From Pseudomonadota bacterium (GTDB taxonomy: Bacteria > Pseudomonadota > Gammaproteobacteria > Burkholderiales > Burkholderiaceae_B): 64,000 nucleotides of DNA. The stretch covers positions 1 through 64,000 of the forward strand of contig JAFACG010000048.1 of the NCBI GenBank assembly GCA_023425645.1, in the 5' to 3' direction. Positions 10,001 to 18,967 of this stretch are shown one piece after another. Below the pieces are notes generated by a model, which ran no database searches, was not told the DNA's origin, and saw only the letters and a list, made by a program, of their open reading frames with translations. Position 1 is the stretch's first letter. Each line of letters opens with the position of its first letter. Made by a program: the position numbers and the translations under genes.

Positions 10001-10050
10001 CCGATAAAGGGCCGGGCCGCAGCGCCGGCCAAGGGTTCAGGGGCTGACAT
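7045..10050 (-). CDS. Molybdopterin large subunit fused to a CoxG/SRPBCC domain
   Basis: This 1001-residue catalytic subunit belongs to the xanthine-dehydrogenase / CO-dehydrogenase large-chain family. Visible family motifs are the molybdopterin loop RDSGGSFGVKQ, the RGFGGPQ segment and the C-terminal GLGEGNN with the catalytic glutamate. The CO-dehydrogenase active-site Cys loop is not present, so it is a hydroxylase and not a CODH. Residues about 840-980 form an extra CoxG/SRPBCC domain (START-like, usually a separate gene needed for maturation or membrane attachment), followed by a basic tail. The start at 10050 has a GGAG Shine-Dalgarno; an upstream in-frame ATG at 10143 lacks family sequence. 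It is the first gene of the operon. The substrate is unknown. Confidence 0.9.
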   Translation of the reverse strand: MSAPEPLAGAAARPFIGQPLERLEDDALLTGRGSYADDLAVKPGTLHAAVYRSAHAHARLLHVDTSRAEQLPGVRAVLTADDVKAWSKPFISGIKQGTELWALAMDKVRYVGEPIAVVVAENRYLAEDALELIQVDYETLPAVASIDAAIAPEAPVLHEALGGNVPHDRRFCYGDPDAAFEQAEHRLELTIHYPRNSCTPIECGVVIAEHLPGDEGYEITSNFMGPFSMHAVMAMALKVSGNRLRHRYPRDSGGSFGVKQSVFTSAVLMCLASRKAGGAPVKWVEDRLEHLAAATSATARKTTIKAAFGSDGRIAALDLDQLDDVGAYLRAPEPATFYRMHGCLTGPYQIRHLRVRNRVVLTSKTPTGLVRGFGGPQVYFALERMMQRIALHLGMDPLELYRRNFIQPGQFPYSAAAGALLDSGDYPRALEQACLQGGLEQLLERREQARAQGRLYGIGYAAIVEPSVSNMGYITTALTPEQRAKAGPKNGAVAAATVSIDLLGSVTVNIASAPAGQGHMTVCAQILADVFGLRPQDIRVNVDFDTQKDAWSVAAGNYSSRFAGAVAGTVFLAARKLRAKVERIAAHQFGCSCEELVFADGRIHPAGQSERALPFGRLASTAHWSPGELPAGETPDMRVTEFWTPPSLGAPDTEDRVNTSAAYGFAFDICALEVDRHTGRVRIDRYITAHDAGTLLNSALADGQIRGAFAQGLGAALMEEFRYGEDGSFQSGTLADYLIPTSYEVPDPVIVHLQTPSPFTPLGAKGLGEGNNMSTPVCIANALADALSTERDIADIRLPLSPNRVLDLLGMDDPAPSSGVQAAAPAQAARRGAGHALSASGSTRIPAPPDAVFDVLMDPQALAKVIPGCDELHRTGPDTYKAEVTLRIGMIKARYEATIALSDIQRPHSLRLSGAGVSSLGGAKGQGDITLTAVEGGTLMEYRYEAEVSGKVASVGGRMLEGAAKIVLGQLFEQLGRQAGGAPLSRPSLWRRLLKLLGVAR

Positions 10051-10254
10051 AGCTGTCTCCACGGTGCTGTCCGGGAAACGCCGGCACGGATGCGCAATGC
10101 CCGTTGCGCGTGCAGGGGCAGGCTCTGGGGCGGCGCGCCGCACCAGTCCTGGGCATGTGTTTCCGAACAGGTTCTGGACAGGATGGGCTTGCGCCCATCC
10201 CGGTGTTTTCTGTAATGCTTGCCTGTTGCGGCGCTGTGTCGCGCCGTCGGAAAA

Positions 10255-10282
10255 AGTATAGGAAGGCCCGGCGGGCCGACAC
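10255..10282 (-). promoter_or_regulatory. Candidate promoter/operator of the Mo-hydroxylase operon
   Basis: In the 335-nt gap 10051-10385, the minus strand has TATACT (10255-10260) about 205 nt before the operon start, and no clear -35 box. Just upstream is the inverted repeat GGCCC-GGC-GGGCC (10265-10277), placed where an activator or repressor could sit. I see no other gene or clear terminator in the gap. Confidence 0.3.
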
Positions 10283-10385
10283 TTACCCAGGAGTGTGGAG
10301 AATTACCTTATCGTCTGATTTTCTGCGCCGAGCGCGCAGGACGGCCCCGCCCGGCGTGCAGGCGCAACACGGGGACGGGGTATGG

Positions 10386-11480
10386 CTAGCTCTGGCGGCG
10401 CAGGTAGTCCAGCACGGCGGGGGCGTCGCCCTGGAAGATCACGCGGCCGGCTTTTTGCTGGCGCTGGTAGGCGTACATGGGGTCGTAGTATTGGATCAGC
10501 AGGCCGCTGATCCAGTCGCGGTGTCCGTCCACCACGTCGCTGCCCCTTTGCTCGGCCAGGGCGGCGTCCATGATGGCGGCCAGCTGCTCGTGACGCTGGC
10601 GGCCCAGGCGCTTGACGATGCGGTCCAGGCTCTGGCGCAGACGCTGGGCGAACAGCTCGAACCCGGCATCCTCGCCGTGGGCGGCCGTGAATTCGGCCCG
10701 CAGATCCACCACATAGTCGCGCAGGATGCGCTCGATGCGGTTCTCCAGGCTGTCTTCCAGCCAGACGATGGGCCATTCCTGCATGCCCCGGTACAGCTCC
10801 AGGGGCAGGCTGCAGCTGCCGATGAGCTGGCTTTCGTCTTCCAGCACGAAGTGCCGGTGGCCGCGGGCGGATTTCTTCAGCATGTCGATGGACAGCCGGT
10901 TTTCGAAGTCGATCTGGGCCGGCTGCGGCGCGGCGTGCTTGCCGAAGCTCGATCCGCGGTGATGGGCGTGGCCTTCCAGGTCCAGGCTGTGGTCCAGCTG
11001 CTTGAGCACGTCCGTCTTGCCGGTGCCCGTCATGCCGCCCAGCACGGTGAAGCGGGCGGCGGCGATGGTTTGATCGATATTGTCCAGCAGGAAGCCGCGC
11101 ATGGCCTTGTAGCCGCCGATGACGCGCGGGTAGGCCACGCCGGTCTCGGCCAGCAGCCAGGCCTGCGTGATCTGGGACCGCAGGCCGCCGCGAAAGCAGT
11201 ACAGGTAGCCGTCCGGGTGCGCCTGGACGAATTGCGCCCAGGCCTGGAGGCGCCGGCGCTTGATATCGCCGCTGACCAGCCGGTGGCCCAGCTCCATGGC
11301 GGCGTTCTGGCCGTGCTCCTTGTAGCAGATGCCGACCTGACGGCGTTCCTCGTCGTTCATCAGGGGCAAATTGACGGCGTTGGGAAAGGCGCCCTTGCTG
11401 AATTCGACCGGTGCGCGGGCGTCCATCAGGGGAACGTCGTTCAGGAACAGCTCGCGGTAATTCTGGGTGTTCTGGCGCAT
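10386..11480 (-). CDS. mnmH: tRNA 2-selenouridine synthase
   Basis: This 364-residue protein converts 2-thiouridine at the wobble base of Lys, Glu and Gln tRNAs to geranyl-2-thiouridine and then to 2-selenouridine, using selenophosphate. The N-terminal rhodanese domain has the catalytic Cys95 in CFRGG. The P-loop GGMTGTGKT (148-156) opens the C-terminal nucleotide-binding domain. The start codon is adjacent to the selD stop (TGATG), so the two are coupled and selenophosphate is made by the partner gene. A longer in-frame extension upstream is selD read out of frame. Confidence 0.95.
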   Translation of the reverse strand: MRQNTQNYRELFLNDVPLMDARAPVEFSKGAFPNAVNLPLMNDEERRQVGICYKEHGQNAAMELGHRLVSGDIKRRRLQAWAQFVQAHPDGYLYCFRGGLRSQITQAWLLAETGVAYPRVIGGYKAMRGFLLDNIDQTIAAARFTVLGGMTGTGKTDVLKQLDHSLDLEGHAHHRGSSFGKHAAPQPAQIDFENRLSIDMLKKSARGHRHFVLEDESQLIGSCSLPLELYRGMQEWPIVWLEDSLENRIERILRDYVVDLRAEFTAAHGEDAGFELFAQRLRQSLDRIVKRLGRQRHEQLAAIMDAALAEQRGSDVVDGHRDWISGLLIQYYDPMYAYQRQQKAGRVIFQGDAPAVLDYLRRQS

Positions 11481-12514
11481 CAACGGACTTCGACGGCGTG
11501 GGCCTGTTGCCGAACCAGTTCGCCGATGGGCTCCAGCGCCAGGCCCAGTTCGGCCGCCGCGGCCAGGAACTCGGCTTCGCCGGACGGCTCCACGGCCACC
11601 AGCAGCCCGCCGCTGGTCTGCGGATCGCACAGCAGGTCGACCTGATCCTGGCTGATGGCGGCGATGCGGTGGCCGTAGCTGTCGAAGTTGCGGCCGGTGC
11701 CGCCGGGCACGCAGCCCTCGGCCAGGTAATGTTCTATGCCGGGCAGGCGCGGGACACGGTCCACGTCCAGGCGCGCGGTCAGGCCGCTGCCGTCGGCCAT
11801 CTCGACCAGGTGGCCAAGCAGGCCGAAGCCGGTCACGTCCGTCATGGCCTTGACGCCGGCCAGGCGGCCGAAGCGGCTGCCGGGCTTGTTCAGGGTGCAC
11901 ATCCAGTCGCGAGCCAGGTTGACGTCTGCCGGACGCAGCTTGGCCTTCTTCTCCGCGGTGGTCAGGATGCCGATGCCCAGCGGCTTGGTCAGGTACAGCC
12001 GGCAGCCTTCGGTGGCGGTGTCGTTGCGCTTCATGCGGGCCTTGTCCACCACGCCGGTCACGGCCAGGCCGAAGATGGGTTCGGGGGCGTCGATGGAGTG
12101 GCCGCCCGCCAGCGCGATGCCGGCGGCGTCGCAGGCGGCCCGGCCGCCGCGCACTACTTCGCGGGCCACTTCCGGCGGCAGCACATTGACCGGCCAGCCC
12201 AGGATGGCGATGGCCATCACGGGGTCGCCGCCCATGGCGTAGATGTCGCTGATGGCGTTGGTCGCGGCGATGCGGCCGAAGTCGAAGGGATCGTCCACGA
12301 TGGGCATGAAGAAGTCCGTGGTCGAGACCACGCCGCGTTCCTCGTCCAGCCCGTACACGGCCGCGTCATCGCGCGAGGCGTTGCCCACCCACAGGCGCGG
12401 ATCCAGGTTCTGGGCGCCGCTGCCCGCCAGGATCACGTCCAGCACCTTGGGCGAAATCTTGCAGCCGCAGCCGGCTCCATGACTGTATTGGGTCAGGCGA
12501 ATGGGAGTATCCAT
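11480..12514 (-). CDS. selD: Selenophosphate synthase
   Basis: This 344-residue enzyme makes selenophosphate from selenide and ATP for both Sec-tRNA synthesis (SelA) and tRNA selenouridine (MnmH). The active-site segment HGAGCGCK is at residues 12-19, with Cys16 and Lys19 matching E. coli Cys17 and Lys20. The catalytic position is therefore cysteine and not selenocysteine. Further family motifs are DDAAVY, STTDFF and GGHSI. The ATG at 12514 matches the family N-terminus; a longer open frame upstream runs antisense through the next gene and is not real. It is divergent from the Bug-protein gene. Confidence 0.96.
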   Translation of the reverse strand: MDTPIRLTQYSHGAGCGCKISPKVLDVILAGSGAQNLDPRLWVGNASRDDAAVYGLDEERGVVSTTDFFMPIVDDPFDFGRIAATNAISDIYAMGGDPVMAIAILGWPVNVLPPEVAREVVRGGRAACDAAGIALAGGHSIDAPEPIFGLAVTGVVDKARMKRNDTATEGCRLYLTKPLGIGILTTAEKKAKLRPADVNLARDWMCTLNKPGSRFGRLAGVKAMTDVTGFGLLGHLVEMADGSGLTARLDVDRVPRLPGIEHYLAEGCVPGGTGRNFDSYGHRIAAISQDQVDLLCDPQTSGGLLVAVEPSGEAEFLAAAAELGLALEPIGELVRQQAHAVEVR

Positions 12515-12595
12515 GAGGTTTGCACGCAATGAGTGGGGTGAACTTGAAATGATACTAAATTGCTTGCTTTTCAGCTTGGAAACAAATTCCTCTGC

Positions 12596-12624
12596 TTGAC
12601 ACATCGTGTCTTTAAAAGAAGAAT
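12596..12624 (+). promoter_or_regulatory. Candidate promoter of the Bug/GST/aldolase genes
   Basis: A consensus TTGACA (12596-12601) is followed after 17 nt by AAGAAT (12619-12624, four of six consensus bases), ending 43 nt before the start codon. The -35 overlaps the inverted repeat GACAC-ATC-GTGTC (12598-12610), a possible operator. Confidence 0.45.
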
Positions 12625-12667
12625 GTGTCTTGAGCAATTCAAAATTCAAAAGTTCAGGAGACATCAC

Positions 12668-13636
12668 ATGAAGAAGACTGTGCGGATGCTGGCGGCCGGG
12701 TGGGCGGTCGCCATGGCCATGGGGACGGCGCAGGCCGCGGAATTCCCGAGCCAGCCCTTGAGGCTGATCGTGCCCTTCGGGGCCGGCGGCATCACGGACC
12801 TCATCGCGCGCCAGCTCGCCCAGCAGATGGGGCAGCAGCTCGGGCAGACGGTGATCGTGGAAAACAAGGCGGGCGCGGGCGGCATGATCGCCGCCCAGGC
12901 GGCGCAGAGCGCCAAGCCGGACGGGTACACCATATTCATGGGCACGGTGGGCACGCAGGTGGTCAATCCCCTGATCATGTCCAGGGTCAGCTACGATCCG
13001 CAGGCCTTTGCGCCCATAGGCATGGTGACGGGCTCGCCCTACGTGCTGGCGGTGCGCTCGGACCTGGGCGTGGACAGCTACGCCCAACTGGTCGACAAGG
13101 CCCGCCATGCGCCGGGCAGTCTCAATTTTGGTTCGGCCGGGGTGGGCAGCTCGCCGCATCTGGGCATGGAACTGTTCAAGCTGACCGGACAGGTCGATGT
13201 GCTGCACATTCCGTTCAAGAGCGGCGGCGAAGCCGTCAGCGCCGTGGTCGGCAGGCACGCGGACATGGTGATGGACGCCATTCCCGTGGTCATGCCGCAG
13301 GTCCAGGCGGGCAAGCTCAAGGCCCTGGTGCTGGCCGACGGGCAGCGTTCCGCGGCTGCGCCCGAGGTGCCGTCCAGTGCGGAACTGGGCGCGCCGGACC
13401 TGCAGATCAGCTCCTGGAATGCCTTGCTGGCGCCGCCGGGCACGCCGCCGCAGGTCGTGGCCGCGCTGGGCCAGGCCCTGCAGCGGACCCTGGCCGATCC
13501 GGATTTCAAGGCGCGCATGGCGCAGCAGGGCAGCCAGGTCTATGCAGGCACGCCCCAGGAATACCAGGACTTCATCGCCGCCGAGCGCCGCAAGTGGCGG
13601 CACATCGTGCAGACGGCCCGGATCACCCTTGATTGA
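12668..13636 (+). CDS. Bug-family (TctC) periplasmic solute-binding protein
   Basis: This 322-residue protein has a clear signal peptide (KK, hydrophobic core, cleavage after AQA near residue 23). The family landmarks [12 protein letters not shown], the SAKPDGYT turn and the late TP-EYQDFI segment are present. Bug proteins bind organic acids or other small carboxylates for tripartite tricarboxylate transport. No TctA/TctB membrane genes lie beside it, which is common for the many orphan Bug proteins of Alcaligenaceae. The start has an AGGAG site 6-10 nt upstream; an earlier in-frame ATG at 12560 has no signal-peptide logic. It begins a set with a GST-like and an aldolase gene. Confidence 0.9.
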   Translation: MKKTVRMLAAGWAVAMAMGTAQAAEFPSQPLRLIVPFGAGGITDLIARQLAQQMGQQLGQTVIVENKAGAGGMIAAQAAQSAKPDGYTIFMGTVGTQVVNPLIMSRVSYDPQAFAPIGMVTGSPYVLAVRSDLGVDSYAQLVDKARHAPGSLNFGSAGVGSSPHLGMELFKLTGQVDVLHIPFKSGGEAVSAVVGRHADMVMDAIPVVMPQVQAGKLKALVLADGQRSAAAPEVPSSAELGAPDLQISSWNALLAPPGTPPQVVAALGQALQRTLADPDFKARMAQQGSQVYAGTPQEYQDFIAAERRKWRHIVQTARITLD

Positions 13637-13646
13637 GGAACGAGTC

Positions 13647-14258
13647 ATGACGACACCCGTCCTGGAATTGGTCGACACCGTTTATTCCGGCAATGGCTGG
13701 AAGGTGCGCCTGCTGTGCGGCTACCTGGGCCTGTCCGTGCGGCGCCGCAGCCTGTCCATCGTGGACGGCGACCTGGAAACGGAGGAGTTCCGATGCATCA
13801 ATCCCTGGGGACAGGTGCCGGTGCTGCGCACCGCCGAGGGGCCATGGCTGGCGGAATCCTGCGCCATCCTGTGGCATCTGGCCCAGGACACGGACTTCCT
13901 GCCCAAGGACAGGCTGGGCCAATCGCAAGTGCTGCAATGGCTGTCCTTCGAGCAGACCCAGCACATGGTCAATCTGGCCCAGCCGCGCCTGTGGGTGCAT
14001 CTGCGCCGCACCATGTCGCCGGACGATCCACGGGCGGTGGCGTGGCGGGAGCAGGGCCGCCGGGCCCTGGCGCACATGGACAGCCATCTGCGGACCCGTT
14101 CCTGTTTCGTGGGCGAGGCGCCCAGCATCGCGGACGTCGCCTTGTTCCCCTACACCTATATGGCGGGTGAAGGCGGCTACGATCTGCAGCCGTATCCGCA
14201 CGTGCGCGACTGGCTGGCGCGCATGCAGGCCCTGCCGGGCTATGTCCCGCTGCTATGA
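13647..14258 (+). CDS. Glutathione S-transferase-like protein
   Basis: This 203-residue protein has a thioredoxin-like N-terminal domain (residues about 5-80; GQVPVL cis-Pro loop and ESCAIL glutathione-binding turn) and an all-helical C-terminal domain with the capping motif [10 protein letters not shown]. The start has GAGGA upstream and follows the Bug gene by 10 nt. GST-like enzymes in catabolic clusters act in ring isomerisation, ether cleavage or detoxification. Nothing in the sequence fixes the substrate. Confidence 0.85.
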   Translation: MTTPVLELVDTVYSGNGWKVRLLCGYLGLSVRRRSLSIVDGDLETEEFRCINPWGQVPVLRTAEGPWLAESCAILWHLAQDTDFLPKDRLGQSQVLQWLSFEQTQHMVNLAQPRLWVHLRRTMSPDDPRAVAWREQGRRALAHMDSHLRTRSCFVGEAPSIADVALFPYTYMAGEGGYDLQPYPHVRDWLARMQALPGYVPLL

Positions 14259-14304
14259 AGACCTTGAACAGGTTTCAAGACATCCATTTGTTGAAGGAGT
14301 TGAT

Positions 14305-15087
14305 ATGAGCGACACCATGAGCCTGCCCAAGTCGGTATTGATTGCACAGGCGCAAAGCCAGATGCAGGCCCAGTTCGAGATACCCGAACGCAGCGTGCGC
14401 GAGAAGCTGGCCCTGACCTGCCGCATCCTGTTCGACGGCGGCCACGATTCAGGGCTGGCCGGGCAGATCACGGCCAGAGGCGAGCAGGACGGCGTCTATT
14501 TCACGCAGCAGCTGGGCTTGGGGTTCGACGAGATAACCGCATCCAACATCCTGCTGGTGGACCAGGACCTGAACGTGCTCGAAGGCCGGGGCATGCCCAA
14601 TCCGGCCAACCGCTTCCATTCCTGGATCTACCAGGTCCGGCCGGACGTCAATTGCATCATCCACACCCATCCCCTGCACGCCGCCGCCCTGTCCATGCTG
14701 GAAGTCCCGCTGGAAGTGTCCCACATGGACAACTGCCCCTTGTACGAGGACTGCGCTTTCCTGAAGGACTGGCCGGGCGTGCCCGTGGGCAATGAGGAAG
14801 GCCGGATCATCTCGCAGGCTCTGGGAGACAAGCGGGCCATCCTGCTGTCGCACCACGGCATGCTGGTGGCCGCTGAGTCCATCGAGGAGGCCTGCGTACT
14901 GGCCCTGCAGTTCGAGCGCGCCGCCCGCATGCAGTTGCTGGCCATGTCGGCGGGCCGCATCAAGCCCATCGCGCCGGAGCTGGGGCGGGAGGCGCACGAT
15001 TGGATCCTGAAGCCGCGGCGCTCGCAGATCGGGTTCGAATATTACGCCCGGCAGGCTTTGAAACGCCACGCGGACGTTCTTGAGTAG
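14305..15087 (+). CDS. Class II aldolase/adducin-family protein
   Basis: This 260-residue protein of the fuculose-aldolase/adducin fold has the zinc-binding HTHP motif in CIIHTHPLHA (about residue 118) and the third-ligand region LLSHHGMLVA. The substrate-loop segment NPANRFHSWIYQ precedes them. Such proteins are metal-dependent aldolases, epimerases or decarboxylases of hydroxy acids. The start has AAGGAG nearby and lies 46 nt after the GST-like gene. With the Bug protein and an XRE-cupin regulator next door, a role in organic-acid catabolism is plausible but unproven. Confidence 0.82.
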   Translation: MSDTMSLPKSVLIAQAQSQMQAQFEIPERSVREKLALTCRILFDGGHDSGLAGQITARGEQDGVYFTQQLGLGFDEITASNILLVDQDLNVLEGRGMPNPANRFHSWIYQVRPDVNCIIHTHPLHAAALSMLEVPLEVSHMDNCPLYEDCAFLKDWPGVPVGNEEGRIISQALGDKRAILLSHHGMLVAAESIEEACVLALQFERAARMQLLAMSAGRIKPIAPELGREAHDWILKPRRSQIGFEYYARQALKRHADVLE

Positions 15088-15167
15088 AATAAGAGGCTGC
15101 TTTTTACACGGGCGCCCCGGCCGGCCTGTTTCAGGCCGGTGCCGGGCGCCATGCCTTTTGTTCGCCC

Positions 15168-15782
15168 ATGACCAATCTTCCTTTCCGGCTGCGCGCCCTG
15201 CGCCGCCAACACAGCTTGTCGCTGGAGCAGCTGGCCCAGCGCACCGGCCTGACCAAAAGCTACCTGTCCAAGCTGGAGCGGGCCGTCAGCGCGCCATCCA
15301 TCTCCACCGTGGTCAAGCTGGCCCAGGCGTATGGCATGGGCGTTTCGCAGCTGATCGGCGAGGCCGACCTGGATCAGGACGAAAGCGTGTGCATCGTGCG
15401 CCGGGCCGACCGCCTGCCGCTGCCGGGCCATCGGGGCCAGGACGGCTATCGCTACGAGGCCATGGCGGGGCGGCGGCGTTTCCGCCTGATGAATCCCTTC
15501 ATCATCTATCCGCCCCATGAAAAGCAGGAGCAGGCTTCCACCTTCCCGCACTCGGGCGAGGAGTTCGTCTTCGTGGTCGCGGGGCGGATCCAGGTCACCA
15601 TCGCCGAGCACAGCTTCACGCTGGAAGAAGGGGATTCGGTGTACTTCGATTCCGAGCTGCCTCATAGCGTGCTCAGCCTGGGGCCCGAACAGGCCCAGGT
15701 GCTGGCGGTCACCTGTTCAGAGGCTGGCGCAATAGGGGGGCCTGCGACGGGCGGTGACGATCAGGCTCAATTGGCGCCCTGA
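15168..15782 (+). CDS. XRE-cupin transcriptional regulator
   Basis: This 204-residue protein has an N-terminal Cro/C1-type HTH (residues 5-62, with LSLEQLAQRTGLTKSYLSKL) and a C-terminal cupin_2 domain containing PHSGEEFVFVVAG and LPHSV. This layout is typical of repressors that sense a small metabolite. It follows the aldolase gene by 80 nt on the same strand and is the probable regulator of the Bug/GST/aldolase set. Its last 16 nt overlap the convergent small gene at 15767. Confidence 0.85.
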   Translation: MTNLPFRLRALRRQHSLSLEQLAQRTGLTKSYLSKLERAVSAPSISTVVKLAQAYGMGVSQLIGEADLDQDESVCIVRRADRLPLPGHRGQDGYRYEAMAGRRRFRLMNPFIIYPPHEKQEQASTFPHSGEEFVFVVAGRIQVTIAEHSFTLEEGDSVYFDSELPHSVLSLGPEQAQVLAVTCSEAGAIGGPATGGDDQAQLAP

Positions 15783-16033
15783 TCGTCCAATCCCAGGTAG
15801 GCGGCCAGGGCCGGGTCCCGGACCGCCAGCACCTCGAATAGTCCCAATGCCTGCAGCGCGGGCAGGATGGCCCGCATGTCCCGGCCGGCGCGTCCGCGTT
15901 CCGGTTCAGGGGCGGCGGGGTCGGCCCACAGTCGGGCGCTGGCCAGGAACGCGCCCACGCTGCCTTTGCGTATGACGACGCCGTTGCGGCTCACGTGATT
16001 CTGGTCGTCGGGCAACATGTCTTCGGCTCGCAT
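15767..16033 (-). CDS. Small conserved-looking protein of unknown function
   Basis: This 88-residue protein has a GGAGA site 7 nt before ATG 16033. The sequence is charged and mostly helical: an N-terminal stretch NGVVIRKGSVGAFLASARLW, then paired Arg/Asp-rich helices (RDMRAILPALQALGLFEVL and RDPALAAYLGL). No signal peptide, metal motif or transmembrane segment is seen. It shares a 45-96 nt divergent promoter region with the AraC gene at 16130, so it may be the target of that regulator. I do not recognise the family. Confidence 0.7.
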   Translation of the reverse strand: MRAEDMLPDDQNHVSRNGVVIRKGSVGAFLASARLWADPAAPEPERGRAGRDMRAILPALQALGLFEVLAVRDPALAAYLGLDDQGAN

Positions 16034-16129
16034 GATGTTCTCCACTGAAAAAGATTCCATCATGTTAGGTAGCAGACCATGGCTTGTGTGCGTTATAAAA
16101 GCCAATCTATAGCTCATTCGCGCCAATTC

Positions 16130-16948
16130 ATGACTTTGCCGCTTATTTCGCCTTTGCTGGCCGGTTCCGAAGATGGGTCCGCCGTGCTGGCGGTGGTCCG
16201 GCAATCCGGCGAGCAGCGCGCCACGCCGGCGCATCGCCATGCGCGCGGCCAGTTGCTGGGCGCATCGCAAGGGCTGTTGGCGGTGGAGGCGGGACGCCAC
16301 CGCTGGGTGGTGCCGGCCACCCATGCCGTCTGGGTGCCGCCGGGGATGATGCACAGCCTGCGTTCGCATGGTCCGTTCGCCGGCTGGAGCGTCTATGTGC
16401 AGCCGCAGGCGTGCCGGCTCCTGTCCAGCAGCGCCTGCGTGCTGCAGGTGTCCGGCTTGCTGCGGGAGGCGGTGATCCGGGTCGCGACCTGGGAAGGGCA
16501 GGCCTGGACGCCGGAGCGGCAGCGTCTGGCAGCGGTGTTGCTGGACGAGATACGCGCTTTGCCCGAGCAGGACCTGGGCTTGCCCCTGCCGGCCGATGCG
16601 CGCCTGCTGCGCATTGCCCAGGCCTTGATCGACCAGCCGGGCGATGACCGCAGCCTGAACGCCTGGGCGCAGTGGGCGGGCTTGGCGCCGCGCACGCTCA
16701 GCCGTCGTTATGTCATGGAGACCGGCTTCAGCCTGACGGCTTGGCGTCAGCGCGTGCGTCTGTTGCGCGCGCTGGAATTGCTGGCGCAGGGCCGGGCGAT
16801 GGGAAGCATTGCCTTGGAGCTGGGCTATGACAATATCAGCGCCTTCATTGCCTTGTTCCGGCGAGAGTTCGGCGTGACGCCGGGCCGCTGGCGTGAAGGG
16901 AAAGTTGGCGGAAAGCAGCAGGAGTCGAACCTACCTGGGAACGTCTGA
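16130..16948 (+). CDS. AraC-family transcriptional regulator
   Basis: This 272-residue protein has an N-terminal cupin (RHARGQLLGASQG, WVVPATHAVWVPPGMMHSL) and a C-terminal AraC HTH ending in FRREFGVTPGRWR. I choose ATG 16130 because the family usually starts just before the cupin; ATG 16079 adds 17 residues without similarity, and neither has a good ribosome site. The last about 14 codons (KVGGKQQESNLPGNV) run antisense through the 3' half of the tRNA-Sec gene (16906-16948), so the native C-terminus was probably shorter. It is divergent from the small gene at 15767-16033, its likely target. Confidence 0.82.
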   Translation: MTLPLISPLLAGSEDGSAVLAVVRQSGEQRATPAHRHARGQLLGASQGLLAVEAGRHRWVVPATHAVWVPPGMMHSLRSHGPFAGWSVYVQPQACRLLSSSACVLQVSGLLREAVIRVATWEGQAWTPERQRLAAVLLDEIRALPEQDLGLPLPADARLLRIAQALIDQPGDDRSLNAWAQWAGLAPRTLSRRYVMETGFSLTAWRQRVRLLRALELLAQGRAMGSIALELGYDNISAFIALFRREFGVTPGRWREGKVGGKQQESNLPGNV

Positions 16949-17001
16949 CGCCCCCAACCGGGTTTGAAGCCCGGCCGTGCCACCGGGCACGGATGCTTTC
17001 C
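16906..17001 (-). tRNA. selC: tRNA-Sec (anticodon UCA)
   Basis: This 96-nt gene has the features peculiar to bacterial tRNA-Sec. The acceptor stem is 8 bp (GGAAAGCA/TGCTTTCC), the anticodon loop CTTCAAA contains TCA, the variable arm is long, and the T-arm is GGTTCGACTCC. A discriminator G and an encoded CCA complete the 3' end. It is served by SelA, SelB, SelD and the fdnG UGA codon in the same window. It begins 19 nt after the selB stop on the same strand, so it may be co-transcribed with selAB. Confidence 0.97.
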
Positions 17002-17020
17002 GCGAAGCCCACATCATACT

Positions 17021-18967
17021 TTAGGGCAGGTCGGCCTTCAAATTCGTCCCGGGCTTATCCGGCCAGGCCTCGCCGCGCAGGACGTGGCGGTCGCGCAGGC
17101 GGCGGGTGTAGCCGATGCGGTCGAAAAACTCCAGGATCTGGATGGCGCGCTTGCGGCCCAGGCCGGTGGCGTCGCGAAACTGCGCGGCGCTCACGCCCTT
17201 GCCCGCGTCCAGCTCGGCGACGACAAGGGCCAGCCGCGCCGTCTGGTCGCGGTGGTAGAACAGGTCATGCACGATCTGGAACAGCTCGCCCTGGCGCACC
17301 AGCCGGCGCAGCAGGGCGCGCACGCGCTCTTCCGGCTCGCCCAGCTCGCGGGCCAGGTCGCGCATCCAGGGGGGATCGAAGCCGCCGGCCTCGATGCGCG
17401 GCAGCAATTCTTCCGCCAGGGCGGCGTCCTCGGCCGTCAGGGCGACGCGGTGCCCCGGACGATGCAGCCAGGCGCCCTGGCGGACCAACCGGCCCTGGGC
17501 CAGCAGTTGTTCGCAGATCAGCTGCCAGACGGCATCGGGCATGGTGGGAGCCGCCATGCGCCGCAGCCGGCTGGGGGACAGGCCGGGCTCGTCGGGGTTG
17601 CGCTCATGGAAATCCAGCGCGGCGTTTTCCACCTGTGCACAGAGCGCCTCCAGGCGCGCATCGCTCAAGAGGATGCGCTCGCCTTGCGGGCGGGCGGGTT
17701 CGTGCCACCGCGCCCGAGGCGGCGGAGCCAGTCGGTCGGCGCGGCCGCCGGCCAGGCGCAGCAGGGCGGATTCCTCCAGCCCGTAGGGCGCCTGGTCCAG
17801 CAGGCCGGCCAGGTCGCCGCCGCGCGCCCAGCCCGCCAGGGCGTCCAGCCAGGCCAGCCGGGCCGCGGAGCGGCGCTTGCGGTCCGGTGCGCCGGGATCC
17901 AGCACGATGCCGCCGCCCACGGTCTCGCGGGCCTGTGCATTGCGCAGGATGAAGCGCTCGCCCGTCACCGTGCAGATCGCCCGTTCAAAAACCAGTTGGA
18001 CCTTGCCGGTCTGGCCGGGCTGCAGCGCTTCGCCGTCCAGCGGCACGGCGTGCGCGGTCAGGTGGGCGGCCCCCAGATGCACGTGCCAGGGGGACCAGGC
18101 GCGCAGCGGACCGTCGGCCTTGTCCAGCAGCGTCAGCTCCACGTCGATGCGCGCCGATGGGACAAAGCAGCGCGCGTCGGCCAGCCAATCCCCCCGCGAG
18201 ATGTCCTGCACGTCCACCCCGCCCAGGTTCAGGGCGCAGCGCTGGCCGGCCACGGCCTGGCGGGCCGGCCGGTTCTGGGCATGGATGCTGCGCACGCGCA
18301 CGGGCCTGCCCTGGGGCATCAGGCGCAGGTCCGGAAGCGGGCCGTCCAGGTCCAGCAGGCCGCCGTGCACGGTGCCGGTCACGATGGTGCCGTGCCCCTG
18401 CAAGGTGAAGACGCGGTCGATGGCCTGCCGGAAATAGCCTTCCCTGTCCTGTCCGGCCGACTGCATGGCGCGTTCGTGCAGATGACGACGCAGCGGCTCC
18501 ACGCCGGGCGCGCCGCTGGAGACGGCATCCACCACGAAGACAGGCGCATCCTGCAGAAACGTGGACTGCACCAGTGAGGCGATCTCGGAGCGCACCTGGG
18601 CGATGCGCTGTTCGTCGGCCCGGTCCGCCTTGCTCAGCACGATGGCGCCGTCCCGCAGACCCAACAGCTCCAGCACGGCCATGTGTTCGCGCGTTTGCGG
18701 CATCACGCCGTCGTCGGCCGCCACGATGAGCAGGCCGAAATCTATGCCCGTGGCTCCGGCGACCATGGTGTGGACTAGGCGTTCGTGGCCGGGCACGTCG
18801 ATGAAGCCCAGCACCTCGCCGTTGGCCAGCGGCGTGTAGGCGTAGCCCAGCTCGATGGAAATGCCGCGTTTTTTCTCTTCCTGCAGCCTGTCGGTGTCCA
18901 CGCCCGTCAGGGCGCGCACCAGGGTGGTCTTGCCGTGGTCGATGTGTCCTGCCGTGCCGACGATCAT
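17021..18967 (-). CDS. selB: Selenocysteine-specific elongation factor
   Basis: This 648-residue translational GTPase carries Sec-tRNA to UGA codons that precede a SECIS hairpin. The GTPase motifs GHIDHGKT (G1, near residue 7), DVPGHE (G3) and SKADR (G4) are at the N-terminus. Beta-barrel domains follow, and the C-terminal third carries the winged-helix repeats that bind the SECIS (for example the final [18 protein letters not shown]). The ATG at 18967 overlaps the selA stop as ATGA. An upstream in-frame extension to 19042 lies inside selA and is rejected. Confidence 0.96.
   Translation of the reverse strand: MIVGTAGHIDHGKTTLVRALTGVDTDRLQEEKKRGISIELGYAYTPLANGEVLGFIDVPGHERLVHTMVAGATGIDFGLLIVAADDGVMPQTREHMAVLELLGLRDGAIVLSKADRADEQRIAQVRSEIASLVQSTFLQDAPVFVVDAVSSGAPGVEPLRRHLHERAMQSAGQDREGYFRQAIDRVFTLQGHGTIVTGTVHGGLLDLDGPLPDLRLMPQGRPVRVRSIHAQNRPARQAVAGQRCALNLGGVDVQDISRGDWLADARCFVPSARIDVELTLLDKADGPLRAWSPWHVHLGAAHLTAHAVPLDGEALQPGQTGKVQLVFERAICTVTGERFILRNAQARETVGGGIVLDPGAPDRKRRSAARLAWLDALAGWARGGDLAGLLDQAPYGLEESALLRLAGGRADRLAPPPRARWHEPARPQGERILLSDARLEALCAQVENAALDFHERNPDEPGLSPSRLRRMAAPTMPDAVWQLICEQLLAQGRLVRQGAWLHRPGHRVALTAEDAALAEELLPRIEAGGFDPPWMRDLARELGEPEERVRALLRRLVRQGELFQIVHDLFYHRDQTARLALVVAELDAGKGVSAAQFRDATGLGRKRAIQILEFFDRIGYTRRLRDRHVLRGEAWPDKPGTNLKADLP

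Noticed and set aside
11480..13678. A 732-codon open frame that would fuse a large N-terminal extension to SelD
   Set aside because: The extra part runs antisense through the Bug-protein gene and has no family sequence. ATG 12514 gives the normal SelD N-terminus and length.
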